From contig NZ_CAFJ01000507.1 of the NCBI RefSeq assembly GCF_000239795.1, positions 1-40,475 of the forward strand: DNA of 40,475 nt. The letters run 5' to 3'. Shown piece after piece: positions 28,167 to 36,971 of this stretch. Source of the DNA: Bradyrhizobium sp. STM 3809 (GTDB taxonomy: Bacteria > Pseudomonadota > Alphaproteobacteria > Rhizobiales > Xanthobacteraceae). A program made the position numbers and the translations under genes. The stretch's first letter is position 1. Each line of letters opens with the position of its first letter. Below the pieces are notes generated by a model. The model did no database searches. It saw nothing but the letters and a program-made list of their open reading frames with translations, and was not told the DNA's origin.

Positions 28167-29097
28167 TGAGCGCAGCGACGCGATTCTGCCAGAAGGCACT
28201 TGCAGTTCCGAACACGTTATAGCCGACGTGCGCGGACACCTTGATGCGGTCGAGGATCGACAATTCGGTCACGGTCTCGAAACGCCGGCTCGCGGGGTCG
28301 TAAACCATCAGCTGCATCGGCGTCTGGTCGAGGATGTAGCGCGACACCGTGTGATTGCGGTCCTGGCCGTGCTCCTCACACAGGATCATGCTGTCGGTCG
28401 CGAGCAATCGCGCCCCACCCTTGATCGCCTCGATTTCGACGCCCTCGACGTCGAGCTTGATGAGATACTTGCCGGAGGCTGCGACCTTGCCATCGTCGAT
28501 GAGGTCGTCGAGCGCCATCACGGGCACCTGCTCGCCCCCCGAATTCTCGCCGGCGATGCTGAAAGCCTCGTGCTTGGTGCCGGTGAGATGGGCCACGCCG
28601 CGGCGCTCGCCGATGGCGCACTTGATCACCTCGAAGCGTCCGCCATTGATCTTGGAATTGTTTGCGAGCTTGGCGAAATTCGCCGAGGACGGTTCGATCG
28701 CGATCGCCCTGTGCGCGCCGTAAGGCGCGCTCGACACCAGCACCGACCAGTAGCCGTAATTGGCGCCGCCATCGATGAACGTGTAGTCGACGTCGACGGA
28801 ACCGAGGAACAGCAGCTCGAGCTCGTCCTCATAGTGATAGGCGCGGTTGAGCAGCTTGCTCCAATAGCCGTCGCCATAGGGGAACTCGAACACGGCGTCC
28901 GGGTTGAGCTTCACCGCAAGGTTGCGCTCCGGCAGCGCCAGCCGCAGCAGATTGGCGCAGCGGTTGTAGCCGCGATGCGAGAAGTGCGAGGAGATCTTCG
29001 AGCCGGTGGACAGCGCCAATGCAGCCGTGCGCTCCCAGAGGTTCGCTCCTTCGAGCGCTCCGGATGCACGATCGAACTGGATCGGCGCATGGCCCAT
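28138..29097 (-). CDS. FkbM family SAM-dependent methyltransferase inserted between nuoD and nuoE
   Basis: A 319-residue methyltransferase. SAM-binding motif I is [12 protein letters not shown] (107-118), followed by the acidic motif [10 protein letters not shown] (132-141); the segment [18 protein letters not shown] is typical of the FkbM family, whose known members O-methylate sugars, polyketides or other small molecules. The N-terminal 100 residues are a poorly conserved lead-in. No signal peptide or membrane helix. The ATG at 29097 overlaps the nuoD stop (TGATG), and nuoE follows at once, so it is embedded in the nuo message. FkbM proteins are not part of complex I. The substrate is unknown; its presence here looks like an insertion into the operon. 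Confidence 0.9.
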   Translation of the reverse strand: MGHAPIQFDRASGALEGANLWERTAALALSTGSKISSHFSHRGYNRCANLLRLALPERNLAVKLNPDAVFEFPYGDGYWSKLLNRAYHYEDELELLFLGSVDVDYTFIDGGANYGYWSVLVSSAPYGAHRAIAIEPSSANFAKLANNSKINGGRFEVIKCAIGERRGVAHLTGTKHEAFSIAGENSGGEQVPVMALDDLIDDGKVAASGKYLIKLDVEGVEIEAIKGGARLLATDSMILCEEHGQDRNHTVSRYILDQTPMQLMVYDPASRRFETVTELSILDRIKVSAHVGYNVFGTASAFWQNRVAALNAGAARRMQ

Positions 29098-30293
29098 CAG
29101 CGATCCACCTCTCCGAACACGATGTCGAGCGAGCCGAGAATGGCCGAGACGTCGGCGAGCAGATGGCCGCGGCACAGGAAGTCCATGGCCTGCAGATGGG
29201 CGAAGCCCGGCGCGCGGATCTTGCACTTGTACGGCTTGTTGGTGCCGTCTGCGACGAGATAGACGCCGAACTCGCCCTTGGGCGCCTCGACGGCCGCGTA
29301 GATCTCGCCAGCCGGCACGTGCACGCCCTCGGTGTAGAGCTTGAAGTGGTGGATCAGCGCTTCCATCGAGCGCTTCATCTCGCCACGGCGCGGCGGCGCG
29401 ATCTTGTTGTCGGTGACCAGCACCGGGCCCTGGCCGTCCGGCGCGCGCAGCTTGGCGATGCACTGCTTCATGATGCGCACGGACTGGCGCATCTCTTCCA
29501 TGCGGATGAGATAGCGGTCGTAGCAGTCGCCGTTCTTGCCGATCGGAACGTCGAACTCCATCTCGGCATAGACGTCGTAAGGTTGCGACTTGCGCAGGTC
29601 CCAGGCCGCGCCAGAGCCGCGCACCATCACGCCGGAGAAGCCCCACTCCCAGGCCTGCTTGAGGGTGACGACGCCGATGTCGACGTTACGCTGCTTGAAG
29701 ATGCGGTTGCCGGTCAGCAGCTGGTCGAGATCGTCGACCACCTTGAGGAAGGGATCGCAGAACGCGTCGATGTCGTCGACCAGCTTCGGCGGCAGGTCCT
29801 GGTGAACGCCGCCGATACGGAAGTAGTTGGCGTGCATGCGCGAGCCCGAGGCCCGCTCATAGAACACCATCAGCTTCTCGCGCTCCTCGAAGCCCCACAG
29901 CGGCGGGGTCAGCGCGCCGACGTCCATCGCCTGCGTGGTCACGTTCAGAAGATGCGACAACAGGCGGCCGATCTCGGAATACAGCACGCGGATCAGCTGG
30001 CCGCGGCGCGGCACCTCGATGCCGAGCAGGCGCTCGGCAGCGAGACAGAACGCATGCTCCTGGTTCATCGGCGCGACATAGTCGAGCCGATCGAAATAGG
30101 GCATTGCCTGCAGATAGGTCTTGGTCTCGATCAGCTTCTCGGTGCCACGATGCAGAAGACCAATATGCGGATCGACGCGCTCGACGACCTCGCCGTCCAG
30201 TTCAAGGACGAGACGAAGCACGCCATGCGCCGCCGGATGCTGCGGGCCGAAATTGATTGTGAAGTTGCGGAGTGCCGGGCTTTGCTCGTTCAT
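29097..30293 (-). CDS. nuoD: NADH:quinone oxidoreductase subunit D
   Basis: The 49-kDa-type subunit that forms the quinone-reduction site with NuoB, 398 residues. Conserved blocks: [20 protein letters not shown] (N-terminal, with the quinone-site His), [46 protein letters not shown], and at the C-terminus [25 protein letters not shown] upstream supports the ATG at 30293 over one six codons earlier. Its stop codon overlaps the start of the FkbM gene. Confidence 0.97.
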   Translation of the reverse strand: MNEQSPALRNFTINFGPQHPAAHGVLRLVLELDGEVVERVDPHIGLLHRGTEKLIETKTYLQAMPYFDRLDYVAPMNQEHAFCLAAERLLGIEVPRRGQLIRVLYSEIGRLLSHLLNVTTQAMDVGALTPPLWGFEEREKLMVFYERASGSRMHANYFRIGGVHQDLPPKLVDDIDAFCDPFLKVVDDLDQLLTGNRIFKQRNVDIGVVTLKQAWEWGFSGVMVRGSGAAWDLRKSQPYDVYAEMEFDVPIGKNGDCYDRYLIRMEEMRQSVRIMKQCIAKLRAPDGQGPVLVTDNKIAPPRRGEMKRSMEALIHHFKLYTEGVHVPAGEIYAAVEAPKGEFGVYLVADGTNKPYKCKIRAPGFAHLQAMDFLCRGHLLADVSAILGSLDIVFGEVDR

Positions 30294-30307
30294 GCTGAAG
30301 CTCCCAC

Positions 30308-30913
30308 TCACTTCGTCGCTTTCTCATCGCCCGGCAGCGGATAGTCCGCGCCTTCCCAGGGCGAGAGGAAATCGAACTTGCGGAATTCCTGGTTGAGCCG
30401 CACCGGCTCGTAGATCACCCGCTTCTCCTGGTCGTCGTAGCGCACCTCGACGAAACCGGTGGTCGGAAAGTCCTTGCGCAGCGGGTGGCCGTCGAAGCCG
30501 TAATCGGTGAGGATGCGGCGCATGTCGGGATGGCCGACGAAGATCACGCCGTAGAGGTCATAGGCCTCGCGCTCGAACCAGTCGGCGCCCGGGAAGACGT
30601 CGATGATCGAGGGCACCTGCGTCGTCTCGTCAGCTTCGGCCTTGAGCCGGATGCGGGTATTCAAGGTCGGCGACAGGAAATGGTAGACGACCTCGAAACG
30701 CTTGGCGCGCTCGGGGTAATCGACGGCCGTGATGTCGGTGAAGTTGATGAACCGGCAGCCGGGATCGTCGCGCAGATACTTCACGACCTCGACGATCCGG
30801 GCGGGCTCCACGGTGACCGTGAGCTGATTGAAAGCGACCGAATGGCCGATCGCCGCGCCCGGGAGCGCGCTCACGATCGTCTGCCCAAGGGCGTCGAGCC
30901 TGCCGTCGTCCAT
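30308..30913 (-). CDS. nuoC: NADH:quinone oxidoreductase subunit C
   Basis: The 30-kDa-type peripheral subunit, 201 residues, not fused to NuoD. The family motif [15 protein letters not shown] and the C-terminal signature [31 protein letters not shown] (by position, about 120-150), then [12 protein letters not shown], are clear. It starts 11 bases after nuoB and ends 14 bases before nuoD. Confidence 0.97.
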   Translation of the reverse strand: MDDGRLDALGQTIVSALPGAAIGHSVAFNQLTVTVEPARIVEVVKYLRDDPGCRFINFTDITAVDYPERAKRFEVVYHFLSPTLNTRIRLKAEADETTQVPSIIDVFPGADWFEREAYDLYGVIFVGHPDMRRILTDYGFDGHPLRKDFPTTGFVEVRYDDQEKRVIYEPVRLNQEFRKFDFLSPWEGADYPLPGDEKATK

Positions 30914-30924
30914 AGCGAAAACCT

Positions 30925-31512
30925 TCAGCGTTCGATGGTGCCGGTGCGACGGATCTTCTTCTGCAGCAGCAGAACACCGTACAGCAGCGCTTCCGCGGTC
31001 GGCGGACAGCCGGGCACATAGATATCAATGGGAACGATGCGATCGCAGCCGCGGACCACCGAATAGGAATAGTGGTAGTAGCCGCCGCCGTTGGCGCAGG
31101 AGCCCATCGAGATGACGTAGCGCGGCTCCGGCATCTGGTCGTAGACCTTGCGCAGCGCCGGCGCCATCTTGTTGGTCAGGGTGCCCGCCACGATCATCAC
31201 GTCGGACTGGCGCGGCGAGGCGCGCGGCGCGAAGCCGAAGCGCTCGACATCGTAGCGCGGCATCGAGACCTGCATCATCTCGACGGCGCAGCAGGCCAGG
31301 CCGAACGTCATCCACATCAGCGAGCCGGTGCGGGCCCAGGTGATGAGATCGTCAGCGGTGGCAACGAAGAATCCCTTGTCCGACAGCTCGTGCTTGACCT
31401 CGAGGAAATACGGGTCGTTGGCACCAACGGGCCTGCCGGTCGCGGGATCGAGAATGCCCTTCGGGGCCGGTGCGATCACCGGACCGGAGGACGGGGTCGG
31501 GCTCAATCCCAT
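30925..31512 (-). CDS. nuoB: NADH:quinone oxidoreductase subunit B (cluster N2)
   Basis: Holds the terminal 4Fe-4S cluster N2 that passes electrons to quinone; 195 residues. The ligands are the tandem C74-C75 in [11 protein letters not shown]139 in [13 protein letters not shown] and C169 in [13 protein letters not shown] Pro/Gly-rich N-terminal extension of about 40 residues precedes the core. Its ATG overlaps the end of nuoA by ten bases, so the two are translationally coupled. Confidence 0.98.
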   Translation of the reverse strand: MGLSPTPSSGPVIAPAPKGILDPATGRPVGANDPYFLEVKHELSDKGFFVATADDLITWARTGSLMWMTFGLACCAVEMMQVSMPRYDVERFGFAPRASPRQSDVMIVAGTLTNKMAPALRKVYDQMPEPRYVISMGSCANGGGYYHYSYSVVRGCDRIVPIDIYVPGCPPTAEALLYGVLLLQKKIRRTGTIER

Positions 31513-31868
31513 TCAAGCGCGCCTTTCTTCCATTCGTAGGCAAACCCGACCGTCAGCACGGCCAGGAACACCAGCATCGACCAGAAGCCGGCCGCGCCGA
31601 GCTTGCCGAATGCGACTGCCCAGGGGAACAGGAAGGCGACTTCGAGGTCGAAGATGATGAAAAGGATGGCAACCAGGTAGAAGCGGACGTCGAACTTCAT
31701 GCGGGCGTCGTCGAACGCATTGAAGCCGCATTCGTAGGCGGAGAGCTTCTCGGGATCGGGCTGCTGGTAGGCGACCAGGAACGGCGCGATCAGCAGCACC
31801 ACGCCGATGATGGCTGCGACACCTATGAAGACGACGAGGGGAAGATAGTTCTGGAGGATGCCGGTCAT
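31503..31868 (-). CDS. nuoA: NADH:quinone oxidoreductase subunit A
   Basis: First gene of the nuo operon; a 121-residue membrane subunit with three helices. The conserved loop [39 protein letters not shown] (residues about 45-83) is unmistakable, containing the Cys of the switch loop that reports on complex I state. The ATG at 31868 gives the normal N-terminus; the frame is open far upstream but that part has no coding character. An AGGA ribosome binding site lies in front. Confidence 0.98.
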   Translation of the reverse strand: MTGILQNYLPLVVFIGVAAIIGVVLLIAPFLVAYQQPDPEKLSAYECGFNAFDDARMKFDVRFYLVAILFIIFDLEVAFLFPWAVAFGKLGAAGFWSMLVFLAVLTVGFAYEWKKGALEWD

Positions 31869-31883
31869 CGGCGTCACTTTCCT

Positions 31884-31907
31884 CTGCGGTTTCGGTGCAA
31901 ACCGCAG
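31884..31907 (-). promoter_or_regulatory. Hairpin in the nuoA leader
   Basis: CTGCGGTTT and AAACCGCAG form a perfect 9-bp stem with a six-base loop, ending only 15 bases before the nuoA start codon and right next to its ribosome binding site. No T-run follows, so it is not a terminator. It may influence translation or stability of the nuo message; function is inferred. Confidence 0.45.
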
Positions 31908-31909
31908 AC

Positions 31910-32487
31910 TCGCTGCATTGGAATTGGTCGAAGCCTTAGCGCAGCGCACCAAGCCGCGCAAGACAAGCCATCCCGCCGTCGCCATCCCTCCCCACATTGC
32001 GGAAACCCGGACACATCGGCCATTGCGGCGGTAGCGGCTTGGGCGCCCCACTCGCCTGCAGGACCCGCAGCAATACGGTGTCGCGCGCGACGTCGACCGA
32101 ATGCTGACTCGGTCAGCGATCGCAGCCACGCACGGCGTTGTGCGCAAACCAGAGTGGCGCGAAGGCGGAACGGGGAGCTGCGATCGAGCAGCCGAACTGT
32201 TGCGAATGGCCGATGGCCTCACGCGTTTCCGCTCTCGACGGAGGTGGTCATCGGCGGCCGCCGAATCAAGCCGACGGACGCGCAGGGCAGCCACGCGTGA
32301 GCGCCTGAATGGGCAGCCGGTCACACCCATGGCCGGCTCGCCGGTGCCGGTCCGCATACTGCCGATTGCCAAAACCAACTCCGCAACCGAAGAAACCATT
32401 TTGAGGAAACGAAGAAACCGGATCGAAACAAAGCGGCGGTACACATCCCGGCAACAAAGTGGCGCTCTGAGACGCCGGGAGGCCGAC
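31910..32487. other. Intergenic region between nuoA and the small membrane protein gene
   Basis: About 580 bases without a convincing gene. It must hold the nuo promoter (minus strand) and that of the 66-residue protein (plus strand); I found no sequence close enough to a standard promoter to mark. A direct repeat CGAAGAAACC occurs at 32388-32397 and 32410-32419, exactly 22 bases apart, upstream of the plus-strand gene and could be a pair of regulator sites. A plus-strand open frame through this stretch reads as non-coding. Confidence 0.5.
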
Positions 32488-32688
32488 ATGAACCACTCAT
32501 TCCATTCCGCAGACCGCTCGACCCATCTGAAGATCGTCGTGGTGGCGCTGGTTGCCGGGATCGCCGTCACCGCTTTCGGCATCGCGGCCCGCACCAATGT
32601 CGATTACAGCCAGACGGCCTCGCATGCCCCGGTGAAGGCCGGCAAGCCGGTTGCCGTAACGAGCACGAACGACCCCATGGTCCGCTGA
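32488..32688 (+). CDS. Small single-helix membrane protein, conserved in Bradyrhizobium-like genomes (function unknown)
   Basis: A 66-residue protein: hydrophilic start ([15 protein letters not shown]), one helix ([19 protein letters not shown]) and a short polar tail ([23 protein letters not shown]). It probably sits in the inner membrane with the tail in the periplasm. GGGAGG five to six bases before the ATG and a clean terminator right after the stop make it a believable independent gene. I recall similar small proteins occurring in several copies in Bradyrhizobium genomes, without known function. It is divergent from nuoA. Confidence 0.8.
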   Translation: MNHSFHSADRSTHLKIVVVALVAGIAVTAFGIAARTNVDYSQTASHAPVKAGKPVAVTSTNDPMVR

Positions 32689-32723
32689 CCAGCGGCGGCG
32701 TTCCCAGACCCAAGTCTGTCCGA

Positions 32724-32746
32724 GGCCGCCGTTTCGGCGGCCTTTT
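32724..32746 (+). terminator. Intrinsic terminator of the 66-residue protein gene
   Basis: GGCCGCC (32724-32730), loop GTTTC, GGCGGCC (32736-32742), then TTTT. It lies 36 bases after the stop codon on the same strand. Confidence 0.85.
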
Positions 32747-32868
32747 GCTTTGTCGACGCGGTCGGCGGTCATCTGCCCTGGCCAGCTTCCACGGGCGGCC
32801 GGGATCAGCCGAGTTGAGCGGCGGGATCGTGGATCGAGGGGGATTTTGGAGGGTGGGAGCCATCGAAA

Positions 32869-32945
<77 letters not shown>

Positions 32946-32972
32946 GTGATCGCGAAATCCGCGGAGGAGTGC

Positions 32973-33001
32973 GACTTAAAGGGGGGAAGTTTCGAAGTCA
33001 A
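32973..33001 (-). promoter_or_regulatory. Candidate promoter of tRNA-Asp
   Basis: On the minus strand TTGACT (32996-33001) and TAAGTC (32973-32978) are 17 bases apart, and the second box lies 28 bases before the tRNA. A similar TTGATT-17-TAAAGA pair precedes tRNA-Val in this window, which supports both. Confidence 0.55.
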
Positions 33002-33433
33002 GGACATTGAACTCCAACTTGTGAGAAGTCTTGACGGCCGGTCGATGTAGAATGCCGGCCGGGCTCCCGTCCCCGCGGTTCTCCGCGCGAATTCTGCCAT
33101 GACCGCTCGGCCGGGAAGCCATCGCGCGGTTGCAGCCGCCTCGCGACGCGAGGAGATGCTGTCCGAAACTGTCGGCGGAAGCGGGCGCCACGTGAGCCAA
33201 GCAAGAGGCGGCGGATCGGCGGACATGGATCGTCTCGACGTCCATCTCCCAATCTGCCGTAATTGAGCATCATGCCAAGCGCGCGGCAGGGACGCGGTCC
33301 AGGCCACCTGCTGAAAGGGCCGAATTGCGTTGACACGTCTGGTCCTGCTGAGCGCGAACCATGCCATATCTGATATATTAATATACGCCGAAGGTATCAT
33401 AACCCTCCTCTCTCTTCTTCTCTCGTGGTGCCC
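33002..33433. other. Gene-free region before peptidase T, with an AT-rich perfect palindrome
   Basis: No gene is supported here. Near its right end, 33374-33385 reads TATATTAATATA, a perfect 12-bp palindrome that stands out in this GC-rich DNA, followed by a pyrimidine-rich run (CCTCCTCTCTCTTCTTCTCT) just before the peptidase T start. TTGACA occurs at 33330-33335 but without a good partner box. The palindrome is the best candidate for a promoter or regulator site of the peptidase gene. Confidence 0.4.
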
Positions 33434-34690
33434 ATGTCCGATCCGTTTCAGAGCTACGCCCACTCCGTGACCGAGCGCTTCCTCCGCTATGTCGTGATCG
33501 ACACCCAGTCGGACCCGACCTCCCCGACCTGCCCGTCGACGCTGAAGCAGAAGAACCTGGGGCGCCTGCTGGCCGCGGAGCTTCAAGCCCTCGGTCTGGC
33601 GGACGCGCATATGGACGAGCACGGCTACGTCTATGCGACGATCCCCGCGACCACCGACAAGGCGGTTCCGGTGATCTGTTTCTGCTCGCACATGGACACC
33701 TCACCCGACTGCTCCGGCGCCGACGTGAAGCCGCAGATCGTGCGCAACTATCGAGGCGGCGACATCGTGCTGCCGGGAGATCCGAGCCAGGTGATCCGCC
33801 CTTCAGAGCATCCGGCGCTGGCCGGCCAGATCGGCCAGGACATCGTCACCTCCGATGGCACCACCCTGCTCGGCGCCGACAACAAGGCCGGCATCGCCGA
33901 GATCATGGACGCGGCGCAATTTCTGCTGAGCAACCCCGCCATCAAGCACGGCACGATCAAGATCCTGTTCACCCCGGACGAGGAGATCGGCCGCGGCGTC
34001 GACCGGGTCGACCTGAAGAAGCTCGGCGCCGACTTCGGCTACACGATGGATGGGGAGACCGCCGGGAATATCGAGGACGAGACCTTCTCGGCGGACGGCG
34101 CAACGATCATCATCAACGGCGTCAGCGCGCATCCCGGCTTCGCCAAGGGCAAGATGGAGCACGCCATCAAGATCGCCTCGGCAATCGTCGACCGCCTGCC
34201 CAAGGATACCTGCTCCCCCGAGACCACGGAAGCCCGGGAAGGCTTCCTGCATCCGGTGGGCGTATCGGGCACCCTGGAACAGGCACGGCTCGACTTCATC
34301 GTGCGCGATTTCAGCGAGCAGGGATTGCGCCAGAAGGAGGCGCTGCTCGAGGACATCGTCAAGGACGTGATGCGGGATTACCCGCGCTCCAGCTACGAGA
34401 TGCAGGTCAAGGCGCAATATCGCAACATGAAGGAGGTGATCGACCTCCATCCGGAGATCGTGACCTACGCCGAGGACGCCATCCGTCGCGCCGGACTGGC
34501 GCCGGTGCGCACCTCGATTCGCGGCGGCACTGATGGCTCGAGGCTGTCCTTCATGGGACTGCCCTGCCCCAACATCTTCGCCGGCGAGCACGCCTTCCAC
34601 TCGCGACGGGAATGGGTCAGTGTCGGCGACATGGAGAAGGCGGTGCAGACCATCGTGCATCTGGCGATGATCTGGGAGGAGCGCTCCTGA
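33434..34690 (+). CDS. pepT: Peptidase T (tripeptide aminopeptidase)
   Basis: Cytoplasmic zinc aminopeptidase of the M20 family that removes the N-terminal residue from tripeptides; 418 residues. Metal and catalytic residues fit H86 and D88 in CSHMDTSPD, the bridging D149 in LLGADNKAG, the E183-E184 pair in TPDEEIGRG, and the C-terminal His in AGEHAFHSRREW. The dimerisation (lid) domain with the conserved NGVSAHPGFAKGKM lies between. The ATG at 33434 gives the usual MSDPF-like start; a GTG nine bases earlier is possible. Downstream genes face the other way. Confidence 0.94.
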   Translation: MSDPFQSYAHSVTERFLRYVVIDTQSDPTSPTCPSTLKQKNLGRLLAAELQALGLADAHMDEHGYVYATIPATTDKAVPVICFCSHMDTSPDCSGADVKPQIVRNYRGGDIVLPGDPSQVIRPSEHPALAGQIGQDIVTSDGTTLLGADNKAGIAEIMDAAQFLLSNPAIKHGTIKILFTPDEEIGRGVDRVDLKKLGADFGYTMDGETAGNIEDETFSADGATIIINGVSAHPGFAKGKMEHAIKIASAIVDRLPKDTCSPETTEAREGFLHPVGVSGTLEQARLDFIVRDFSEQGLRQKEALLEDIVKDVMRDYPRSSYEMQVKAQYRNMKEVIDLHPEIVTYAEDAIRRAGLAPVRTSIRGGTDGSRLSFMGLPCPNIFAGEHAFHSRREWVSVGDMEKAVQTIVHLAMIWEERS

Positions 34691-34709
34691 CGCCCTCCCG
34701 GCGCGGCCC

Positions 34710-35567
34710 TCAGGCGCGCGCCGTTACCAGCCAGATCGAGCCGGGCAGCGTGACGCTGCCGCCCGTCTGATGCTGCGCGAGCAGTTCACGAACCGAGAGG
34801 CGTGCGGCTTCGCGCGTCTCCGCGGGATGCCCCTCCAGTGCACGACTGGCGGGCCCGATCTCGAACGCCGATTGCACGGCGGCGTCCAGCCCCTGCCCGC
34901 GCGCGATGTCGAGCGACAGCGCGTGGGCCTGCAGGGCGACGTCGGCAAAGCCCGACTCGCCGAGGATCCGCGTTACCCGCGCCTCCGACGCGAAGGCAAA
35001 CGGGCCGGGATCCTCCGGACCCATCTCCGGCAGCTTCGGGACATGGCGATACACCGCCTGCAGCGGCGCGATCATCCAGGGATTGGCCCTGGGCTCGCGC
35101 CAGCAGGCGAACACCACCCGGCCGCCCGGCTTCAGCGCCCGCCGCATGTTGGCGAATGACGTCACGGGATCGGCGAAGAACATGACGCCGAAGCGCGAGA
35201 CCAGGAGGTCGAAGCTCGCGGGCGGAAACGCATGCACCGTTGCGTCAGCCAGCACGAACGCGACGGGCAGCCCGGCCGGCGCCACCTCGCGCGCCCGCGC
35301 CAGCATCGGCGCGGAGATGTCGACGCCGAGCACGGCTCCATCCGGCGCGACCTGCCGGGCCAGCGCGATCGACAGGCCGCCGCAGCCGCAGCCGATGTCC
35401 AGGACGCGATCACCCGGCTTGGCGGCGATGTGATCGATCAGGATCTGCGACACCGGCGCGAGCAGGACGTCCTGCGCCTCCTGGCGATCCGACCAGCGCT
35501 GGCCGCCGGGCCCGTTCCAATAGGCGATCTGGTCGGCATTGCGGTCGTGGCCTGCGGGCATGTCCAT
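34710..35567 (-). CDS. Class I SAM-dependent methyltransferase (substrate unknown)
   Basis: A 285-residue cytoplasmic methyltransferase of the Methyltransf_11/UbiE-like type. Motif I is VLDIGCGCGG (55-64), motif II VLGVDISAPMLARAR, then FVLADATVHAFPPASFDLLVSRFGVMFF (by position) for motifs III-IV, and FANMRRALKPGGRVVFACWRE for the post-IV strand. The N-terminal ADQIAYWNGPGGQRWSD is shared with many small-molecule methyltransferases. Starts at 35606 or 35561 are also possible. It converges on peptidase T with about 20 bases between the stops. The substrate cannot be inferred. Confidence 0.85.
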   Translation of the reverse strand: MDMPAGHDRNADQIAYWNGPGGQRWSDRQEAQDVLLAPVSQILIDHIAAKPGDRVLDIGCGCGGLSIALARQVAPDGAVLGVDISAPMLARAREVAPAGLPVAFVLADATVHAFPPASFDLLVSRFGVMFFADPVTSFANMRRALKPGGRVVFACWREPRANPWMIAPLQAVYRHVPKLPEMGPEDPGPFAFASEARVTRILGESGFADVALQAHALSLDIARGQGLDAAVQSAFEIGPASRALEGHPAETREAARLSVRELLAQHQTGGSVTLPGSIWLVTARA

Positions 35568-35803
35568 GATGGGCCTGTCTGATCGATGGTCCTGATCGGC
35601 CGGCATGGCCGCACGCGGCGGCCTTTCCTGTCAAGGCACGAACCCGCGACACGGGCACGGGCGCGAGTGGCGACCGACCTCCTGCGTTGCAAGCCGCGGC
35701 ACCGTGTCCATATGACGCTGAGGGAACGAGGCTTGCGGGCAGACATTGTCCGTAGAGTCGGCGATGCGCGAGGTGCGACATGGCCGCTGCAAGGAGACGA
35801 TGG

Positions 35804-36052
35804 ATGGGTCGATGCGGTCCCTGGCTGGTGCTTGTCGCTGCGCTCTGCTCGTCCACGGCGAGCGGAGCCGAGGCGGCCGGGGGACAAAGCGGCAGGCCGG
35901 TGCCGACCCGGCAGAACCCGCTGTTCTCCGATCCGCTCAACCAGCCGGTCACGCCGTCGCGGCCGATCACGCAGCCCGACAGTCCGGGCTACCCGTCGTA
36001 TCAGACCAGGCCGATTCAGCCCCGCTACCCCACGCGGCAGCAGCCGCGCTAG
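35804..36052 (+). CDS. Small exported proline-rich protein (function unknown)
   Basis: An 82-residue protein with a Sec signal peptide (MGRCGPWLVLVAALCSSTASGA, cleaved near AEA) and a mature part of about 60 residues dominated by Pro, Gln, Arg and Thr (NPLFSDPLNQPVTPSRPITQP, in pieces; PRYPTRQQPR end). It has no predicted fold. AAGGAG seven bases before the ATG at 35804 decides the start; an ATG at 35780 in the same frame is the alternative. I do not recognise a family. Confidence 0.65.
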   Translation: MGRCGPWLVLVAALCSSTASGAEAAGGQSGRPVPTRQNPLFSDPLNQPVTPSRPITQPDSPGYPSYQTRPIQPRYPTRQQPR

Positions 36053-36143
36053 CGGGGTGCCGGGCTGCGGACCCCACCGGCGGCCCGCGCGTCTTGAAAG
36101 ACCCGACCGTCTCTGATTTGCATGGACGTCCATCGGGGTCTTC

Positions 36144-36971
36144 ATGCGCTGCCTCATCGTCGCCGATCTCCATTACACCTTGCCGCAACTCGACTGGCTG
36201 GTCGCCGCGGCCGACCATTTCGAGCTCGTCATCTTCGCTGGCGACGCCCTCGATCTCGCGTCGATCGTCGACATTCGCGCCCAGATCGTCGTGGTGAAAA
36301 AATATCTCGCGCTGCTGGCGGCCAAGACCCGCGTGATCATCTGCTCCGGCAACCACGACCTGGAGGAGCGCAACGCCGAGGGCGAGAAGATCGCGGCCTG
36401 GATCGGGACCGTCCGCGAGCTCGGCATCGCCTCCGACGGCGAGGATATCCTGATCGGCGACACCCTGTTCTCGGTCTGCCCATGGTGGGATGGCCCGCAT
36501 GTGCAAGCCGCGATCGAGCGCCAGCTCGACGCCGCTGCAGGCCGACAGCCTGCGCGCTGGATCTGGGTGCATCATGCCCCGCCGGCCAACTCGCCGGTCA
36601 GCTGGGGTGGCAAGCGCTTCTTCGGCGACACCGAGCTCGAAGGCTTCATCGCGCGGCACCGGCCGGCGATGGTGATATCAGGCCATGTCCACCAATCGCC
36701 CTTCATCAAGGACGGCTCCTGGTTCGATCGCTTGGCGGAGACCTGGGTGTTCAACACCGGCCGGCAGCCCGGTCGCCCGCCGACCTACATGGTGCTCGAC
36801 ACCGGCGCGCAGCACGCGTTCTGGCTGGCGGCGGGGCAAGCCGAATGGATCGACCTCGCCGCACCGCTGCAGCGCCCGGCCCAGCCGGTGAGGGAAGCGC
36901 CCGACTGGCTCAGAGCCGTGGATCGGATTCCAGATCCGTTCCTGGCGCGACCTGCTGCGGTGGCAGGTTGA
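36144..36971 (+). CDS. Calcineurin-like metallophosphoesterase
   Basis: Second phosphoesterase of the window, 275 residues, cytoplasmic. Motifs in order: VADLHYT (D8, H10), FAGDALD (D34), CSGNHDLEER (69-72), WVHHAPP (about 144-150) and SGHVHQSP (about 188). It differs from the protein at 6477-7310 in nearly all other positions. The C-terminal 60 residues after the fold (PAQPVREAPDWLRAV onward) are variable. Its last 62 bases overlap the 3' end of the convergent cyclic-nucleotide-binding gene. Substrate unknown. Confidence 0.88.
   Translation: MRCLIVADLHYTLPQLDWLVAAADHFELVIFAGDALDLASIVDIRAQIVVVKKYLALLAAKTRVIICSGNHDLEERNAEGEKIAAWIGTVRELGIASDGEDILIGDTLFSVCPWWDGPHVQAAIERQLDAAAGRQPARWIWVHHAPPANSPVSWGGKRFFGDTELEGFIARHRPAMVISGHVHQSPFIKDGSWFDRLAETWVFNTGRQPGRPPTYMVLDTGAQHAFWLAAGQAEWIDLAAPLQRPAQPVREAPDWLRAVDRIPDPFLARPAAVAG

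Noticed and set aside
32101-32487. Upstream extension of the 66-residue membrane protein
   Set aside because: Residues before MNHSF are Arg/Ser/Thr-rich without pattern, and an ideal ribosome binding site precedes the internal ATG.
31869-32597. Long N-terminal extension of NuoA in the open frame
   Set aside because: NuoA is complete from the ATG at 31868 with its usual length; the extension is not conserved-looking and contains the leader hairpin.
33330-33358. TTGACA at 33330 as -35 box of peptidase T
   Set aside because: No acceptable -10 box at 16-18 bases; the following bases are GC-rich.
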